Below, in pieces: positions 18,933 to 27,340 of a DNA stretch of 64,000 nt. The number at the start of each line of letters is the position of its first letter. The stretch's first letter is position 1. Both the position numbers and the translations under genes were made by a program. The notes under the pieces are model-generated. The model made no database searches and was not told the DNA's origin. It saw nothing but the letters and a program-made list of their open reading frames with translations. This DNA is from Stenotrophomonas maltophilia (lineage in GTDB: Bacteria; Pseudomonadota; Gammaproteobacteria; Xanthomonadales; Xanthomonadaceae). The stretch is from positions 1-64,000 of the forward strand of contig NZ_NIVS01000037.1 in assembly GCF_002205165.1 (NCBI RefSeq), in the 5' to 3' direction.

Positions 18933-20918
18933 TCAGTAGTTGAGAGCGAAGTCGGCCAGGCCCATCAGGACCAGGGCGTAGGCAAGCACGCAGGCCGAGA
19001 CCAGCAGCAGCACGGCCCACAGGCGCGCCAGCCAGCCGCGTCCGGCGCGGAAGGTCTGCACCAGATTCCAGGCGGTGGAACCGATGCCGCCGATGATCGC
19101 GATCACCGCGGCGATGCCCAGCCCGATCACGGCCGGATCCAGACGATCATCCAGGCGGGCGAAATCCGCCGACGCCCACGCCATCACCGCCATCCCTGCG
19201 GCAGGCACCAGCAGCATGAACCAGCACGCTGCGCGGCTGAGGCGATAGGCCAGCAGCGTCCTGCGCGGCCAGCCCAGCACACGGCCATGCCGACGGCGGA
19301 CGAACGCGGCGATCGGCCACGCCAGCGCGGACAGCGCCAACACGGCCACCGCAGCGGTCAGCAGCGGCTTGAGCCACAGCGCGGAGCGATAGCCTTCCGC
19401 GCGCTGGAACACGTTGAACGGCGAGGAGGAATCCACCGCGAAGCCGACCGGCTGGCCGTCCTTGAGGATGGCGGCCAGGCGCAGTTCGCTGTTGCTCGCC
19501 CGCCATACCCACGGTGCGATCGGCTTGAAGGTGGTCGGCTGCCCATTGGCCTGCTTCAGGCGCGGCAGACGCAGGCTGCCATCCTCAAGAGCTTCCAGGC
19601 GCGTCTGGGTGAGGATGCCGGTGCGGCCGATACCGGTCTCGGCGCGGCGCGAATCGAGGTAGCTTGGCGCGGCCAGCAGACGTGCCTGCTGCTTGGCGAG
19701 CGCTGCATCGACCACCGGTGCCGCGGCGGGGGCGCCAGCCGGGAAGTAGCGGTCGGCGAAGTTCTCCAGCAGTTCACGCCGGATCGGACCGGTGATGCCA
19801 TTGGCGCCGGCGCTGTTGAGCGAGACGAACAGGCCGACATCGTGGTCGCGGAACAGGAACAGCTGCGAGTGGAACGAGTAGGTGTCACCGGCGTGGGAGA
19901 CCACGCGCTGGCCGTTGACGTCGATATCGTAGAACCCCAGCGCCATGGTGTTCAGGGGCGGCGCGAAACGGGTCTGCGGGGTCAGCATCAGCTGGCTGGT
20001 CGCCGCTTTCAGGATCGCGGTGTCATGGCCGCCGGCCGCACTCAGGTGCGCGATCATGAAACGCGCCATGTCGCTGCCGGTGGCCGACAGCGCACCGGCC
20101 GGCGCGGAGGGGGTGACTTCGAAGTCACGCGGCTTGCCCGAGCCCAGCGCATAGCCCTTGCTGACCAGGGCGCGCAGCGCCGGCGGCAGCGGTTGGCGGA
20201 AGCTGGCGTGCTGCATCTGCAGCGGCACGAAGATGTGCTGCTCGACGTATTCGGCGAACGGCTGGCCCGAGACGCGCTCGACGATGTAGCCGGCCAGACT
20301 GGTGCCGTAGTTCGAATATGCCGGCACGGTACCCGGCGCGAAGATCTGCGCCGGAACGCGGCGCTTGAGGTACGGGCCCAGCTCGATGCCGCCGGCCTCG
20401 GCCACCGCCTCGCTGGTCCACATGTACTTGATGTTGGCCTCGAAGCCACCGGTGTGCGTCATCAGCTGCCGCAGCGTGATCGGCAGGCCGCGTTCGGGGA
20501 CCTTGAAATCCAGGTACTGGTTGATGTCCGCGTCCAGATCCAGCTTGCCGGCTTCCACCAGCTGCATCACTGCGGTCCAGGTCATCAGCTTGGAGACCGA
20601 CGCCATCCGGAACAGGGTGCGGTCCGGATCCACCGGCGTCTGCTTCTCCACATCGGAGACGCCGTAGCCACGACGGACCAGGATCTTGCCGTCCTTGACC
20701 ACGGTGACCACCGCGCCGGCGATATCGCCCCGCGCGATGGCATACGGCATGAAGCCATCCAGCCAGGTGGTCGCATCGTCGGCGGTCAACCGGGCAACGG
20801 ACCCCGCGCCGGCGGGCGGTGTCGCCCCTTCGGGTGGGAACGGTGGCCGCTGTGCATCGGCCTGGAAGGACAGCAACAGCCCACAACACAACGCGACAAG
20901 CCCTGACAACGCACGCAT
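18933..20918 (-). CDS. Secreted serine hydrolase (class C beta-lactamase-related) with C-terminal membrane helices, paralogue 2
   Basis: The 661-residue protein has a signal peptide (about 1-22, cleavage near QADAQ). The beta-lactamase-related domain has SVSK (Ser107, Lys110), YSN (about 201-203) and SHAG in the third-motif position. Four C-terminal hydrophobic helices start near 530. It shares its domain plan and many segments (for example DADIN-YLD-KVP, then ITLRQ-MTHT-G) with the hydrolase at 15907-17904, so the two arose by duplication and flank the epimerase gene. It is first in the operon hydrolase-dgcA-hydrolase-POT permease, behind the promoter at 20953-20980. A plausible role is trimming of murein peptides or D-amino-acid peptides in the periplasm; the exact activity is unknown. 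Confidence 0.85.
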   Translation of the reverse strand: MRALSGLVALCCGLLLSFQADAQRPPFPPEGATPPAGAGSVARLTADDATTWLDGFMPYAIARGDIAGAVVTVVKDGKILVRRGYGVSDVEKQTPVDPDRTLFRMASVSKLMTWTAVMQLVEAGKLDLDADINQYLDFKVPERGLPITLRQLMTHTGGFEANIKYMWTSEAVAEAGGIELGPYLKRRVPAQIFAPGTVPAYSNYGTSLAGYIVERVSGQPFAEYVEQHIFVPLQMQHASFRQPLPPALRALVSKGYALGSGKPRDFEVTPSAPAGALSATGSDMARFMIAHLSAAGGHDTAILKAATSQLMLTPQTRFAPPLNTMALGFYDIDVNGQRVVSHAGDTYSFHSQLFLFRDHDVGLFVSLNSAGANGITGPIRRELLENFADRYFPAGAPAAAPVVDAALAKQQARLLAAPSYLDSRRAETGIGRTGILTQTRLEALEDGSLRLPRLKQANGQPTTFKPIAPWVWRASNSELRLAAILKDGQPVGFAVDSSSPFNVFQRAEGYRSALWLKPLLTAAVAVLALSALAWPIAAFVRRRHGRVLGWPRRTLLAYRLSRAACWFMLLVPAAGMAVMAWASADFARLDDRLDPAVIGLGIAAVIAIIGGIGSTAWNLVQTFRAGRGWLARLWAVLLLVSACVLAYALVLMGLADFALNY

Positions 20919-20952
20919 GTGACGATCCCTTTAAAACCATCTCAATCAGACA

Positions 20953-20980
20953 ACAATATTCCTGATTAGAGAATTGTCAA
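20953..20980 (-). promoter_or_regulatory. Promoter of the hydrolase-dgcA-hydrolase-POT operon with operator in the spacer
   Basis: On the minus strand a perfect -35 TTGACA (20975-20980) and TATTGT (20953-20958, four of six -10 matches) are 16 bases apart. The spacer contains TCTAATCAGGAATAT (plus strand 20956-20970), the same element and placement as at the receptor promoter. The hydrolase start codon is at 20918. Confidence 0.7.
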
Positions 20981-21118
20981 TTGCGCGTGATCGTCGCTGG
21001 AGTGCGTCCCGTGGGGTCAATGTGAGGGTTGCAAGCCCGTGCAGACGCCGTTCGCCGGCCATTGGGAACGTTTTCAGGGCACGGATGGTCGCGATAGGAG
21101 ACGAACGCGACAAGAAAC

Positions 21119-21134
21119 CATCCTGATCAGGATG
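21119..21134 (+). promoter_or_regulatory. 16-bp perfect palindrome upstream of the XRE-cupin regulator
   Basis: CATCCTGATCAGGATG is a perfect 16-bp palindrome, 63 bases before the regulator start codon. Its core is the best-formed copy of the ATCAGG element found at three other promoters of the locus. An imperfect promoter (ATGACA at 21132-21137, TATCGT at 21153-21158) overlaps it, which would fit autoregulation. Confidence 0.65.
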
Positions 21135-21197
21135 ACATTCATCTCCACGTAGTATCGTATCCACAACTTCACCAGCAATAGCCCAAAGGTCCTGTCG

Positions 21198-21833
21198 ATG
21201 AGCCCGAAAAGCCCGACGCTCGGAACCCTGCTGCGCGGCCTGCGCACGCGCCAGGGATGGACGCTCAAGGAAATGAGCGAACACACCGACATCCCCCTGT
21301 CCACGTTGTCCAAGATCGAACACGATCGCCTGACGTTGACCTACGACAAGCTGCAGCACCTGGCGCAGCGCTTGAACCTGCGCATGTCCGACCTGTTTTC
21401 CGAGCCGGACTCGGACAGCGCGCCCAAGCCGGTCACCGCCCGGCGCAGCCTCGGCTCGCTGGACAAGGCGCTGCGGGTGCAGACCGACAACTACGACTAC
21501 TACTACCTGTGCACGGAACTGCGCCGCAAGCGGATGATTCCGATCCTCACCAAGGTACGCGCCAAGACCACCGCCGAGTTCGGCGAGCTGGTCCGCCACC
21601 CGGGCGAGGAGTACGTGCACGTGATGGAAGGCCGCATCCAGGTCCACACCGAGTTCTACGATCCGGTGGTATTGGAGACCGGGCAGGGCATCTACATCGA
21701 CAGCCAGATGGGCCACGCCTACATCGTCGATACCGGCTGCGAGGAAGCGGTGCTGCTGGCAGTGTGTGCCAGCGCGGACGAGGATCTGATGGAGTCGCTG
21801 ATCACCCTGCATGAGCAGGAAGGCGGGGTCTGA
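21198..21833 (+). CDS. XRE-family regulator with C-terminal cupin domain
   Basis: The N-terminal helix-turn-helix (about 9-62, including GWTLKEMSEHTDIPLSTLSK) is followed by a small beta-barrel cupin sensor domain (about 110-195, including HPGEEYVHVMEGRI and YIDSQMGHAYI). This HTH-cupin layout is typical of small-molecule-responsive repressors such as PuuR-type proteins. The 211-residue gene diverges from the hydrolase-dgcA operon, and a perfect palindrome sits just upstream. I infer that it is the specific regulator of the whole D-glutamate/murein-peptide locus and of itself; the ligand could be a pathway intermediate bound in the cupin. It converges on the glycosidase-like gene with a gap of 13 bases. 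Confidence 0.85.
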   Translation: MSPKSPTLGTLLRGLRTRQGWTLKEMSEHTDIPLSTLSKIEHDRLTLTYDKLQHLAQRLNLRMSDLFSEPDSDSAPKPVTARRSLGSLDKALRVQTDNYDYYYLCTELRRKRMIPILTKVRAKTTAEFGELVRHPGEEYVHVMEGRIQVHTEFYDPVVLETGQGIYIDSQMGHAYIVDTGCEEAVLLAVCASADEDLMESLITLHEQEGGV

Positions 21834-21846
21834 TCCTTTCCCAGCC

Positions 21847-24800
21847 TCACCACACCGCCTCCAGCCGACGGAACGGCTGGGTGAGCAGCACACCGCGCGC
21901 GTCGTAGTCAGTGACGTTGCGTCCATCCACCCGCACCGTGGTGGGGCGGGTGCGGCTCGGCCACCACACCCGCACCGCGGTGTCCTTGCGCAGCCCCTTG
22001 CCCAGCGTGACCTGCAGCGTTCCCTCACGCTGCCGGGCCTGCAGCGCCAGGGTGCCATAGGCGGTCGGCAGGCGGTCCACCGCCAACCCGTCGCCGGCCA
22101 ACCACGACGGCGGGGTGCCCGGGAGCAGTGACAGCGCGTCATCGTCCTCGCGCATCAGCATTCCGAACAGGGTGCGACCGTATTCCGCGCCGATCCAGGT
22201 ATGCGGCATGTCGCCGAGGTAGCGCGGGAAGCGCAGCCGTGAGTGCACCACCTCGGCCAGCACCTGCCACTCCAGTGGACGGCGGTCGTGCAGCAGGCCC
22301 TGCAGCAGTTCGTCGGCGGCCTCCGGTTGGTCCAGATGCACGTAGCTGAGGACGTTGCGGATTTCATACGGGGTGTAGGCGTACAACGCGCCCGGCTCAC
22401 TGCGCCTGCGTACGTCCTGCAGGTAGCGCGCGAAGGTGGTGCGCAGTGCCTCCGCCGGCAGCACATCCTGCGCGCCGGTGGGATCCAGCGCGATCGATAC
22501 GCCGGTCGGGTCGCCATCGCCGAGGTCGGCCGAGGAGGGGATGAAGTCGATGCCTTTCCACGCCATCGTGGCGCGGATCGAGGCAGCCAGTGCGTCGTGC
22601 AGGGCGGTGTACTGATCGCGCGCCCACGCCGCGGTTTCGTGATCGCCCAGCGACTCGGCCAACCATGCCCCGTCATGCCAGCCTTTGAGGCCCCAGTAGT
22701 CGTCCCAGTAGCTGTGCGTGGGCGATGGGTAGCCCTCGTGGCTGATCGACGGTGCCAGGATCCCGGCGAAGCGTTCGGGCGAGGGCTGGCTGGCCATGTA
22801 GCCCGGCACCAGCGTGCGCTCGCGCAGTTCCTGCAGGAAGCGCATCGCGGCTTTCACCTTGGGCAGGTAGGCGCGCACCGATTCCGGGCCGCCATCCAGC
22901 CGTGCCACATCGGCGACCAGGGCGATGTACTGGCCCTGGCTGTCGTACTCGATATCCGAACCGAAGCCGGTGTTGACGCTGCCGTCGTCGTTGAGGATCG
23001 GCGAGACCAGCCCATTGGCGTGCACGCCGTGCTCGCTGTACCAGGCCAGGTAATCGCGGGCGACCTGGGATTCGCCCATGCGCAGCAGCACCGCCGAGGT
23101 GGCCATGCCGTCACGGATGAAGGAGCGGTTGTAATTGCGCGGGCCGGGCTGCATCGCCGGGCCGGTCTGGTTGATCAGCATGTAGGCGGCCTGCGCGCGC
23201 AGCATGTCCACCAGCGAGGGATCGGGCAGGCGCAGGCCGACCTGGCCCAGGCGCGCCTGCCAGTCGTCCGATGCACGTTTGGCCAGCGCGTCGTACGCGG
23301 CATCGGGTACGTGCGGGACGCCGGCCAGATCCAGCGGCGGGGCGTCGGGCAGCGCACCGTCCGTCGCAGAGGGTGCCGTGCCAAGCGGGAAGGCCACCAC
23401 CACCGAGCGGCTGGCACCCGGTGCGAGCTGCATGCGGTAGGCCAGCGCCGCCGAGGCCAGGCCGTCACCGTCGCTTGCCTGTGTGGCGGTGGGCAGGGTG
23501 CCACTGGCGATCGCAGCGGTGATTTCGCTGCTGCCGTCCGGGCCGAACGGTGCCGCGCCGGCAGCATCGACGGGCGTCAGGGACTGCAGCAGGGCGCGAC
23601 CGTTGATGCGTACGCGTTGGCCCTCGATGGCGACCTCGCGGATCGGTGACAGGCCACCGTTCTGCCACGGCGGATTCATCTGCATCGGCCGCACCGCCAG
23701 TGTCAACGTGCCTTCGATGGGCGCGCTGCCGGTGTTGCGCAGGCGGTGACGCACGAAGGTCACCGGCTGTCCGTCGAGCTCGACGGCGAATGCCTCGCTC
23801 TGCAGTTCAAGCCCGGGGTGTGGCGACCACGTCGCCGAGGGCATCGGCTTCCAGCCATCGCGCAGCGCGTGCTGTACCGGTTGGTCGGCGGCGCCTGCGG
23901 CAACACCGTCGGCATTGCGCCAGATCGGCTGCACCAGCGGCGCGCCCTTGAAGGCCTCGATGTTGCCGTACTCATCGAAGATCGATTTCTGCCGGCCGGC
24001 ATGGATGCCGACCGCAGTCCAGTAGGTCTGATGCAGGTGCAGCGACGCCGGGAACAGCGCACGCTGCGCGCCGCTGGCGGCGATCTGGTAGCGCTTCATC
24101 GGCGTCATCACCGCCTTCGGCCCGAGCAGGCGCAGACGGTCGACCTGTGGTGCGTCACCGTCCACCGTCAGCCGCAGCGCCGTGGCGGTCACGGCGGCAG
24201 AACCGGCCAGCCAGCTCTGCTGGCGTGCGGCCGCCTGTGGATCGCGCGCAAGCTCCACCCAGCGCCCCTGCACATCACGCGCCTGCAGCCGTGCAGCGCC
24301 ATGCGCCCCGGCCCAGTCCACCGCCAGGCCGGTGGTCGGGACCGCGCGTGGCAGCGCGATTTCCAGCGTGTGCGTACCGTCCTTGCCACGTGGAATCGGG
24401 ACGGCGCTGCCGCCTTGCCACAGCGCGGCGGCCTGGGCTGCATCCACCCCGGCCACGCGCGCACTGGTGGCGCTGTCCAACGGCTCCAGTTCGAAGATCG
24501 ACACGCCCCAGTCCGATGTGCGCTCCGGACTGGCCAGACGAAGGTAGCGGGCCTGGCGCGGCGCGAAGTAGAGCGTCTCGATACCGCCAAGCGAATCGCG
24601 CATGGTGTAGGCCGGTTGCCACTGCTGGCCGTCCAGTGAGGTCTGCAGGGTGTAGCCCTCGGGATTGGAAACGTCCCAGGTGATCTGCGCGCCGCTGAGC
24701 GTGCTCGGCGTGCCCAGGTCCACCTGGAACCAGTGGCCGGGGCTGAAGGCGCCCCCGGTAACCGTCGTCGGGTCGCCATCGATCAGGTGGCTGACCGCCA

Positions 24801-24966
24801 TCGCCGGCACCTGCTGCGAGGAACTGCTGGCCTGCCACTGGCCGCGCGGCGGCAGGGTCCGGGCGGCAGCGCCGAGGCTCAGCACGAGGGCGGAGAAGAG
24901 CAGGGTGCCGGCCATGACGCGGCCTGGCCGGTACACCCCAATCGAAAGGTCAGCATGCAGCCCCAT
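21847..24966 (-). CDS. Large secreted glycosidase-like protein with F5/8 type C (discoidin) domain
   Basis: The protein of about 1039 residues has an N-terminal signal segment (hydrophobic run ending near LGAAA-RTL). Next comes a discoidin/F5-8 type C carbohydrate-binding domain of about 130 residues (VSHLIDGDPTTVTG, WFQVDLG, RYLRLASP). A long beta-rich central part follows, and then a C-terminal helical region with the look of an (alpha/alpha)6 glycosidase barrel (NRSFIRDGMATSAVLLRMGE, HSYWDDYWGLKGW). I could not assign a glycoside hydrolase family. I prefer ATG 24966 because GGAG lies seven bases before it; GTG 25014 and ATG 24915 are alternatives. It is not obviously part of the neighbouring regulon, although GATCAGG overlaps its ribosome site. 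Confidence 0.7.
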   Translation of the reverse strand: MGLHADLSIGVYRPGRVMAGTLLFSALVLSLGAAARTLPPRGQWQASSSSQQVPAMAVSHLIDGDPTTVTGGAFSPGHWFQVDLGTPSTLSGAQITWDVSNPEGYTLQTSLDGQQWQPAYTMRDSLGGIETLYFAPRQARYLRLASPERTSDWGVSIFELEPLDSATSARVAGVDAAQAAALWQGGSAVPIPRGKDGTHTLEIALPRAVPTTGLAVDWAGAHGAARLQARDVQGRWVELARDPQAAARQQSWLAGSAAVTATALRLTVDGDAPQVDRLRLLGPKAVMTPMKRYQIAASGAQRALFPASLHLHQTYWTAVGIHAGRQKSIFDEYGNIEAFKGAPLVQPIWRNADGVAAGAADQPVQHALRDGWKPMPSATWSPHPGLELQSEAFAVELDGQPVTFVRHRLRNTGSAPIEGTLTLAVRPMQMNPPWQNGGLSPIREVAIEGQRVRINGRALLQSLTPVDAAGAAPFGPDGSSEITAAIASGTLPTATQASDGDGLASAALAYRMQLAPGASRSVVVAFPLGTAPSATDGALPDAPPLDLAGVPHVPDAAYDALAKRASDDWQARLGQVGLRLPDPSLVDMLRAQAAYMLINQTGPAMQPGPRNYNRSFIRDGMATSAVLLRMGESQVARDYLAWYSEHGVHANGLVSPILNDDGSVNTGFGSDIEYDSQGQYIALVADVARLDGGPESVRAYLPKVKAAMRFLQELRERTLVPGYMASQPSPERFAGILAPSISHEGYPSPTHSYWDDYWGLKGWHDGAWLAESLGDHETAAWARDQYTALHDALAASIRATMAWKGIDFIPSSADLGDGDPTGVSIALDPTGAQDVLPAEALRTTFARYLQDVRRRSEPGALYAYTPYEIRNVLSYVHLDQPEAADELLQGLLHDRRPLEWQVLAEVVHSRLRFPRYLGDMPHTWIGAEYGRTLFGMLMREDDDALSLLPGTPPSWLAGDGLAVDRLPTAYGTLALQARQREGTLQVTLGKGLRKDTAVRVWWPSRTRPTTVRVDGRNVTDYDARGVLLTQPFRRLEAVW

Positions 24967-25070
24967 CAATGCGCTCCTGATCTGAAACGACCCCGACGGC
25001 AGGGTGGAGGACACGCTAGCAGGGGATGTAACCGTTTACATGACGCGTCGCAATACTGAACCGGCGCCGG

Positions 25071-25964
25071 TCAGGCCCGCGGTGAGAGCAGGTCGGCCAG
25101 GCCGATGGTCCGATACATCTCGGTACGCATCCGGTCGGCCACCGCATTGACCACTTCAGCACCGTCCTGCGACGGATCCACATGCACGCGGAACGGGCGC
25201 CTGCCGTGCGGCAGGGCGACCACGCGTACGATCTCGCGCGCGACCTGCTCGGGGTCGGCATCGGCCGGCTCCAGGCTGGCCAGGCCCTGCAGTGCCTGCT
25301 GGGCAACGCCGGCGTACGGGCCGTTCTCGTACGCGGCGGCCACGGCCGTGTCGTCCGGCGTGCCCGAGTGCGCGAAGTGGTTGGTGCCGCGGGTGAACGC
25401 GCCGGGCACCATGATCGTGGTCTCGATGCCCCAGCGTGCCAGCTCGGTCGAGTAGGCCGCGGCCAGGGCATCCATCGCGGCCTTCGCAGCGAAGTAGGGC
25501 GCCAGGAACGGCGGTGTGCCACCGCGCGTGGAGGACGATCCGACCCACAGCAGCAGTCCCCTGCCGCGCCCGCGCATGAAGGGCAGCGCGGCACGGTTGA
25601 CCCGCTGCGTACCCAGCACGTTGACGTCGTACTGCTGCATCAGTTGCTCAGGCGTGAACGCTTCGGCCGGTCCGAACACCATGTGGCCGGCATTGTGGAT
25701 GATCACATCGAGCGTGCCCGCCTCGGCGAGTACCTGTGCAATGGCAGCGTTGCTGGAGGCCTCGGACTGCACATCCAGTTCAACGGTGCGCAGGTCGGCG
25801 CGCTGCTGCGCCGCCCACGCGGTGATCTCGGCAACGCGCGCGGCATTGCGTCCGCTGACGTCGCGCATCGAGGCGTAGACGGTGTGGCCCGCCAGGGCCA
25901 GGGCTTTGGCGGTCATCAGGCCGAAGCCGGAGGATGCGCCAGTGACAACAATGGTGTGCGACAT
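25071..25964 (-). CDS. Short-chain dehydrogenase/reductase (SDR)
   Basis: This is a classical SDR of 297 residues: the cofactor motif TGASSGFG near residue 9, an NAG block (HNAGHMVFG), and the catalytic YFAAK (Tyr and Lys). The substrate is unknown. I start at ATG 25964 with GGAG six bases upstream; the frame remains open to 26009. It is the last of three minus-strand genes (SDR, secreted cNMP-like protein, SDR) behind the divergent LysR at 27402, which may control them. The C-terminal 60 residues beyond the catalytic core have no obvious motif. Confidence 0.82.
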   Translation of the reverse strand: MSHTIVVTGASSGFGLMTAKALALAGHTVYASMRDVSGRNAARVAEITAWAAQQRADLRTVELDVQSEASSNAAIAQVLAEAGTLDVIIHNAGHMVFGPAEAFTPEQLMQQYDVNVLGTQRVNRAALPFMRGRGRGLLLWVGSSSTRGGTPPFLAPYFAAKAAMDALAAAYSTELARWGIETTIMVPGAFTRGTNHFAHSGTPDDTAVAAAYENGPYAGVAQQALQGLASLEPADADPEQVAREIVRVVALPHGRRPFRVHVDPSQDGAEVVNAVADRMRTEMYRTIGLADLLSPRA

Positions 25965-26009
25965 GGATTTCTCCTGATCGAAAGGGGGGGCAGTACGGGA
26001 GGAGGACAA

Positions 26010-26540
26010 CTACGGGGTGAGAGGGCGTGTGCCGTCGCGCAGGCGCTGGTAGAGCGCGCGGCCTGCGTCCATGCGGGCGGTGAAGTCGAAGCCCTGTGCC
26101 AGCATCGCGTCCATGTCCTGCGCCGGAATCTGCATGACGTAGCTGTGCGCGTTGGTGACCAGCTCGAACGGCTCCGGGCCAAGTTGCGTGGTGCTGAACC
26201 AGGTGCCCGGATCGGCATGCCCGCTGCGCAGCACCTGTCCGCGATAGCGCAGTTCCCAGCCGCCATCCAGCAGCACCCAGTAATCATCGCGGCCCTCGGC
26301 GGTGGCAGTGCCGAGGAGGGGCGTACCGGCGGCCACCTCCCATTCGCGCGAATGGTCGATCGCGTGGCGCAGTTGCGCGGTGCTCAACGAGGCGAAGAAC
26401 GGTGTGTGTCGCAGCAGGTGCAGATAGGTGATGGAGGGCTTCAGGGCCGGATGTGGGCGTGGGGCGCGTGCTTCGCACGAGGCGGTCATGACGGTCGCGC
26501 ACAGCAGGGGCAGCAGCACGGCGAGGTGGCGGGGCGACAT
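26010..26540 (-). CDS. Secreted protein with cyclic-nucleotide-binding-like fold
   Basis: The 176-residue protein starts with a signal sequence (hydrophobic run to about residue 20, with a Cys at 22 in TASCEA, a poor lipobox). The rest resembles a CRP/cNMP-binding jelly roll: L-HTPFFASLSTAQLRHAI, then GTPLLG and YWVLLDGGWELRYRG, with a GTWFS turn. No DNA-binding domain follows. A secreted or periplasmic version of this fold is unusual, and the ligand is unknown. It lies between two SDR genes (10-base gap to the upstream one), so cotranscription is likely. A frame continues upstream to 26840 but would overlap the next gene. The fold call is moderate. Confidence 0.6.
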   Translation of the reverse strand: MSPRHLAVLLPLLCATVMTASCEARAPRPHPALKPSITYLHLLRHTPFFASLSTAQLRHAIDHSREWEVAAGTPLLGTATAEGRDDYWVLLDGGWELRYRGQVLRSGHADPGTWFSTTQLGPEPFELVTNAHSYVMQIPAQDMDAMLAQGFDFTARMDAGRALYQRLRDGTRPLTP

Positions 26541-26550
26541 GAGGGCGACC

Positions 26551-27288
26551 TCAGGCCACGCCGCCGTTGGCGCGCAGAATCTGGCCGTTGACCCAGCCGC
26601 CGTCCGGCCCGGCGAGGAACGCGACGACCCCCGCGATGTCGTCCGGCTGGCCGAGGCGTTCCAGCGGCGGCATCCGCGCGAAGGTGCTGATCTGCTCTTC
26701 GGTCTTGCCGTCGAGGAACAGGGCGGTCGCGACCGGGCCCGGGGCCACCGCGTTGACGGTGATCGCGCGGCCACGCAGCTCCTTCGCGAACACGTGGGTG
26801 AACGCTTCCACCGCGGCCTTGGTGCCGTTGTAGATCGCATAGCCCGGCAGATTCAGGGCAAGCGTGGTGCTGGACAGGTTGATGATGCGGCCGCCGTCGT
26901 TGAGGCGGGTTGCCGCCTCGCGCAGGGTGTTGAACACGCCCTGGGTGTTGATCGCAAAGTGCTGCAGATACTGCGCGTCGCTGGTCTGTGCGAGCGGGGC
27001 GGTCTTGAGGACGCCGGCGTTGTTGACCAGCACATCAATGCGGCCCAACTGCTGTTCGACAGTGGTGAACATCGCGCTGACCTGATCGGCCTGGGATACG
27101 TCGGCCTGGATCGCGATGGCGGACGCACCGCCGCGGGTCAACTCGGCGACGAGCGCATCGGCCTCGGCGTTGTTAGAGGCGTAGTTGAGGGCGACGGCGA
27201 AGCCTTCGGCGGCCAGGCGGCGGGCGATGGCGGCGCCGATGCCGCGGGAGGCGCCGGTGATCAGAGCGACGCGGGAGGAGGTGGACAT
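26551..27288 (-). CDS. Short-chain dehydrogenase/reductase (SDR), FabG-like
   Basis: The 245-residue protein has the classical SDR elements: TGASRGIG cofactor motif near the N terminus, NNAG at about 88-91, a catalytic serine segment (NLSST) and YNGTK with Tyr and Lys. The C terminus (GGWVNGQILRANGG) is typical of FabG-like NAD(P)H-dependent oxidoreductases. I use ATG 27288 with AAGGAAA upstream; Met at 27315 is a longer alternative. It diverges from a LysR gene, a common arrangement in which the regulator controls the reductase in response to a quinone or electrophile. The substrate is not predictable. Confidence 0.88.
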   Translation of the reverse strand: MSTSSRVALITGASRGIGAAIARRLAAEGFAVALNYASNNAEADALVAELTRGGASAIAIQADVSQADQVSAMFTTVEQQLGRIDVLVNNAGVLKTAPLAQTSDAQYLQHFAINTQGVFNTLREAATRLNDGGRIINLSSTTLALNLPGYAIYNGTKAAVEAFTHVFAKELRGRAITVNAVAPGPVATALFLDGKTEEQISTFARMPPLERLGQPDDIAGVVAFLAGPDGGWVNGQILRANGGVA

Positions 27289-27340
27289 GGCGGGGTTTCC
27301 TTCAGTGGTGGGCACGGAAGGAAGGATGGATCATTCGGAA

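Noticed and set aside
17763..20906. A 1047-codon open frame on the plus strand opposite the hydrolase and epimerase genes
   Set aside because: It is antisense to genes with clear catalytic motifs and has a low-information translation.
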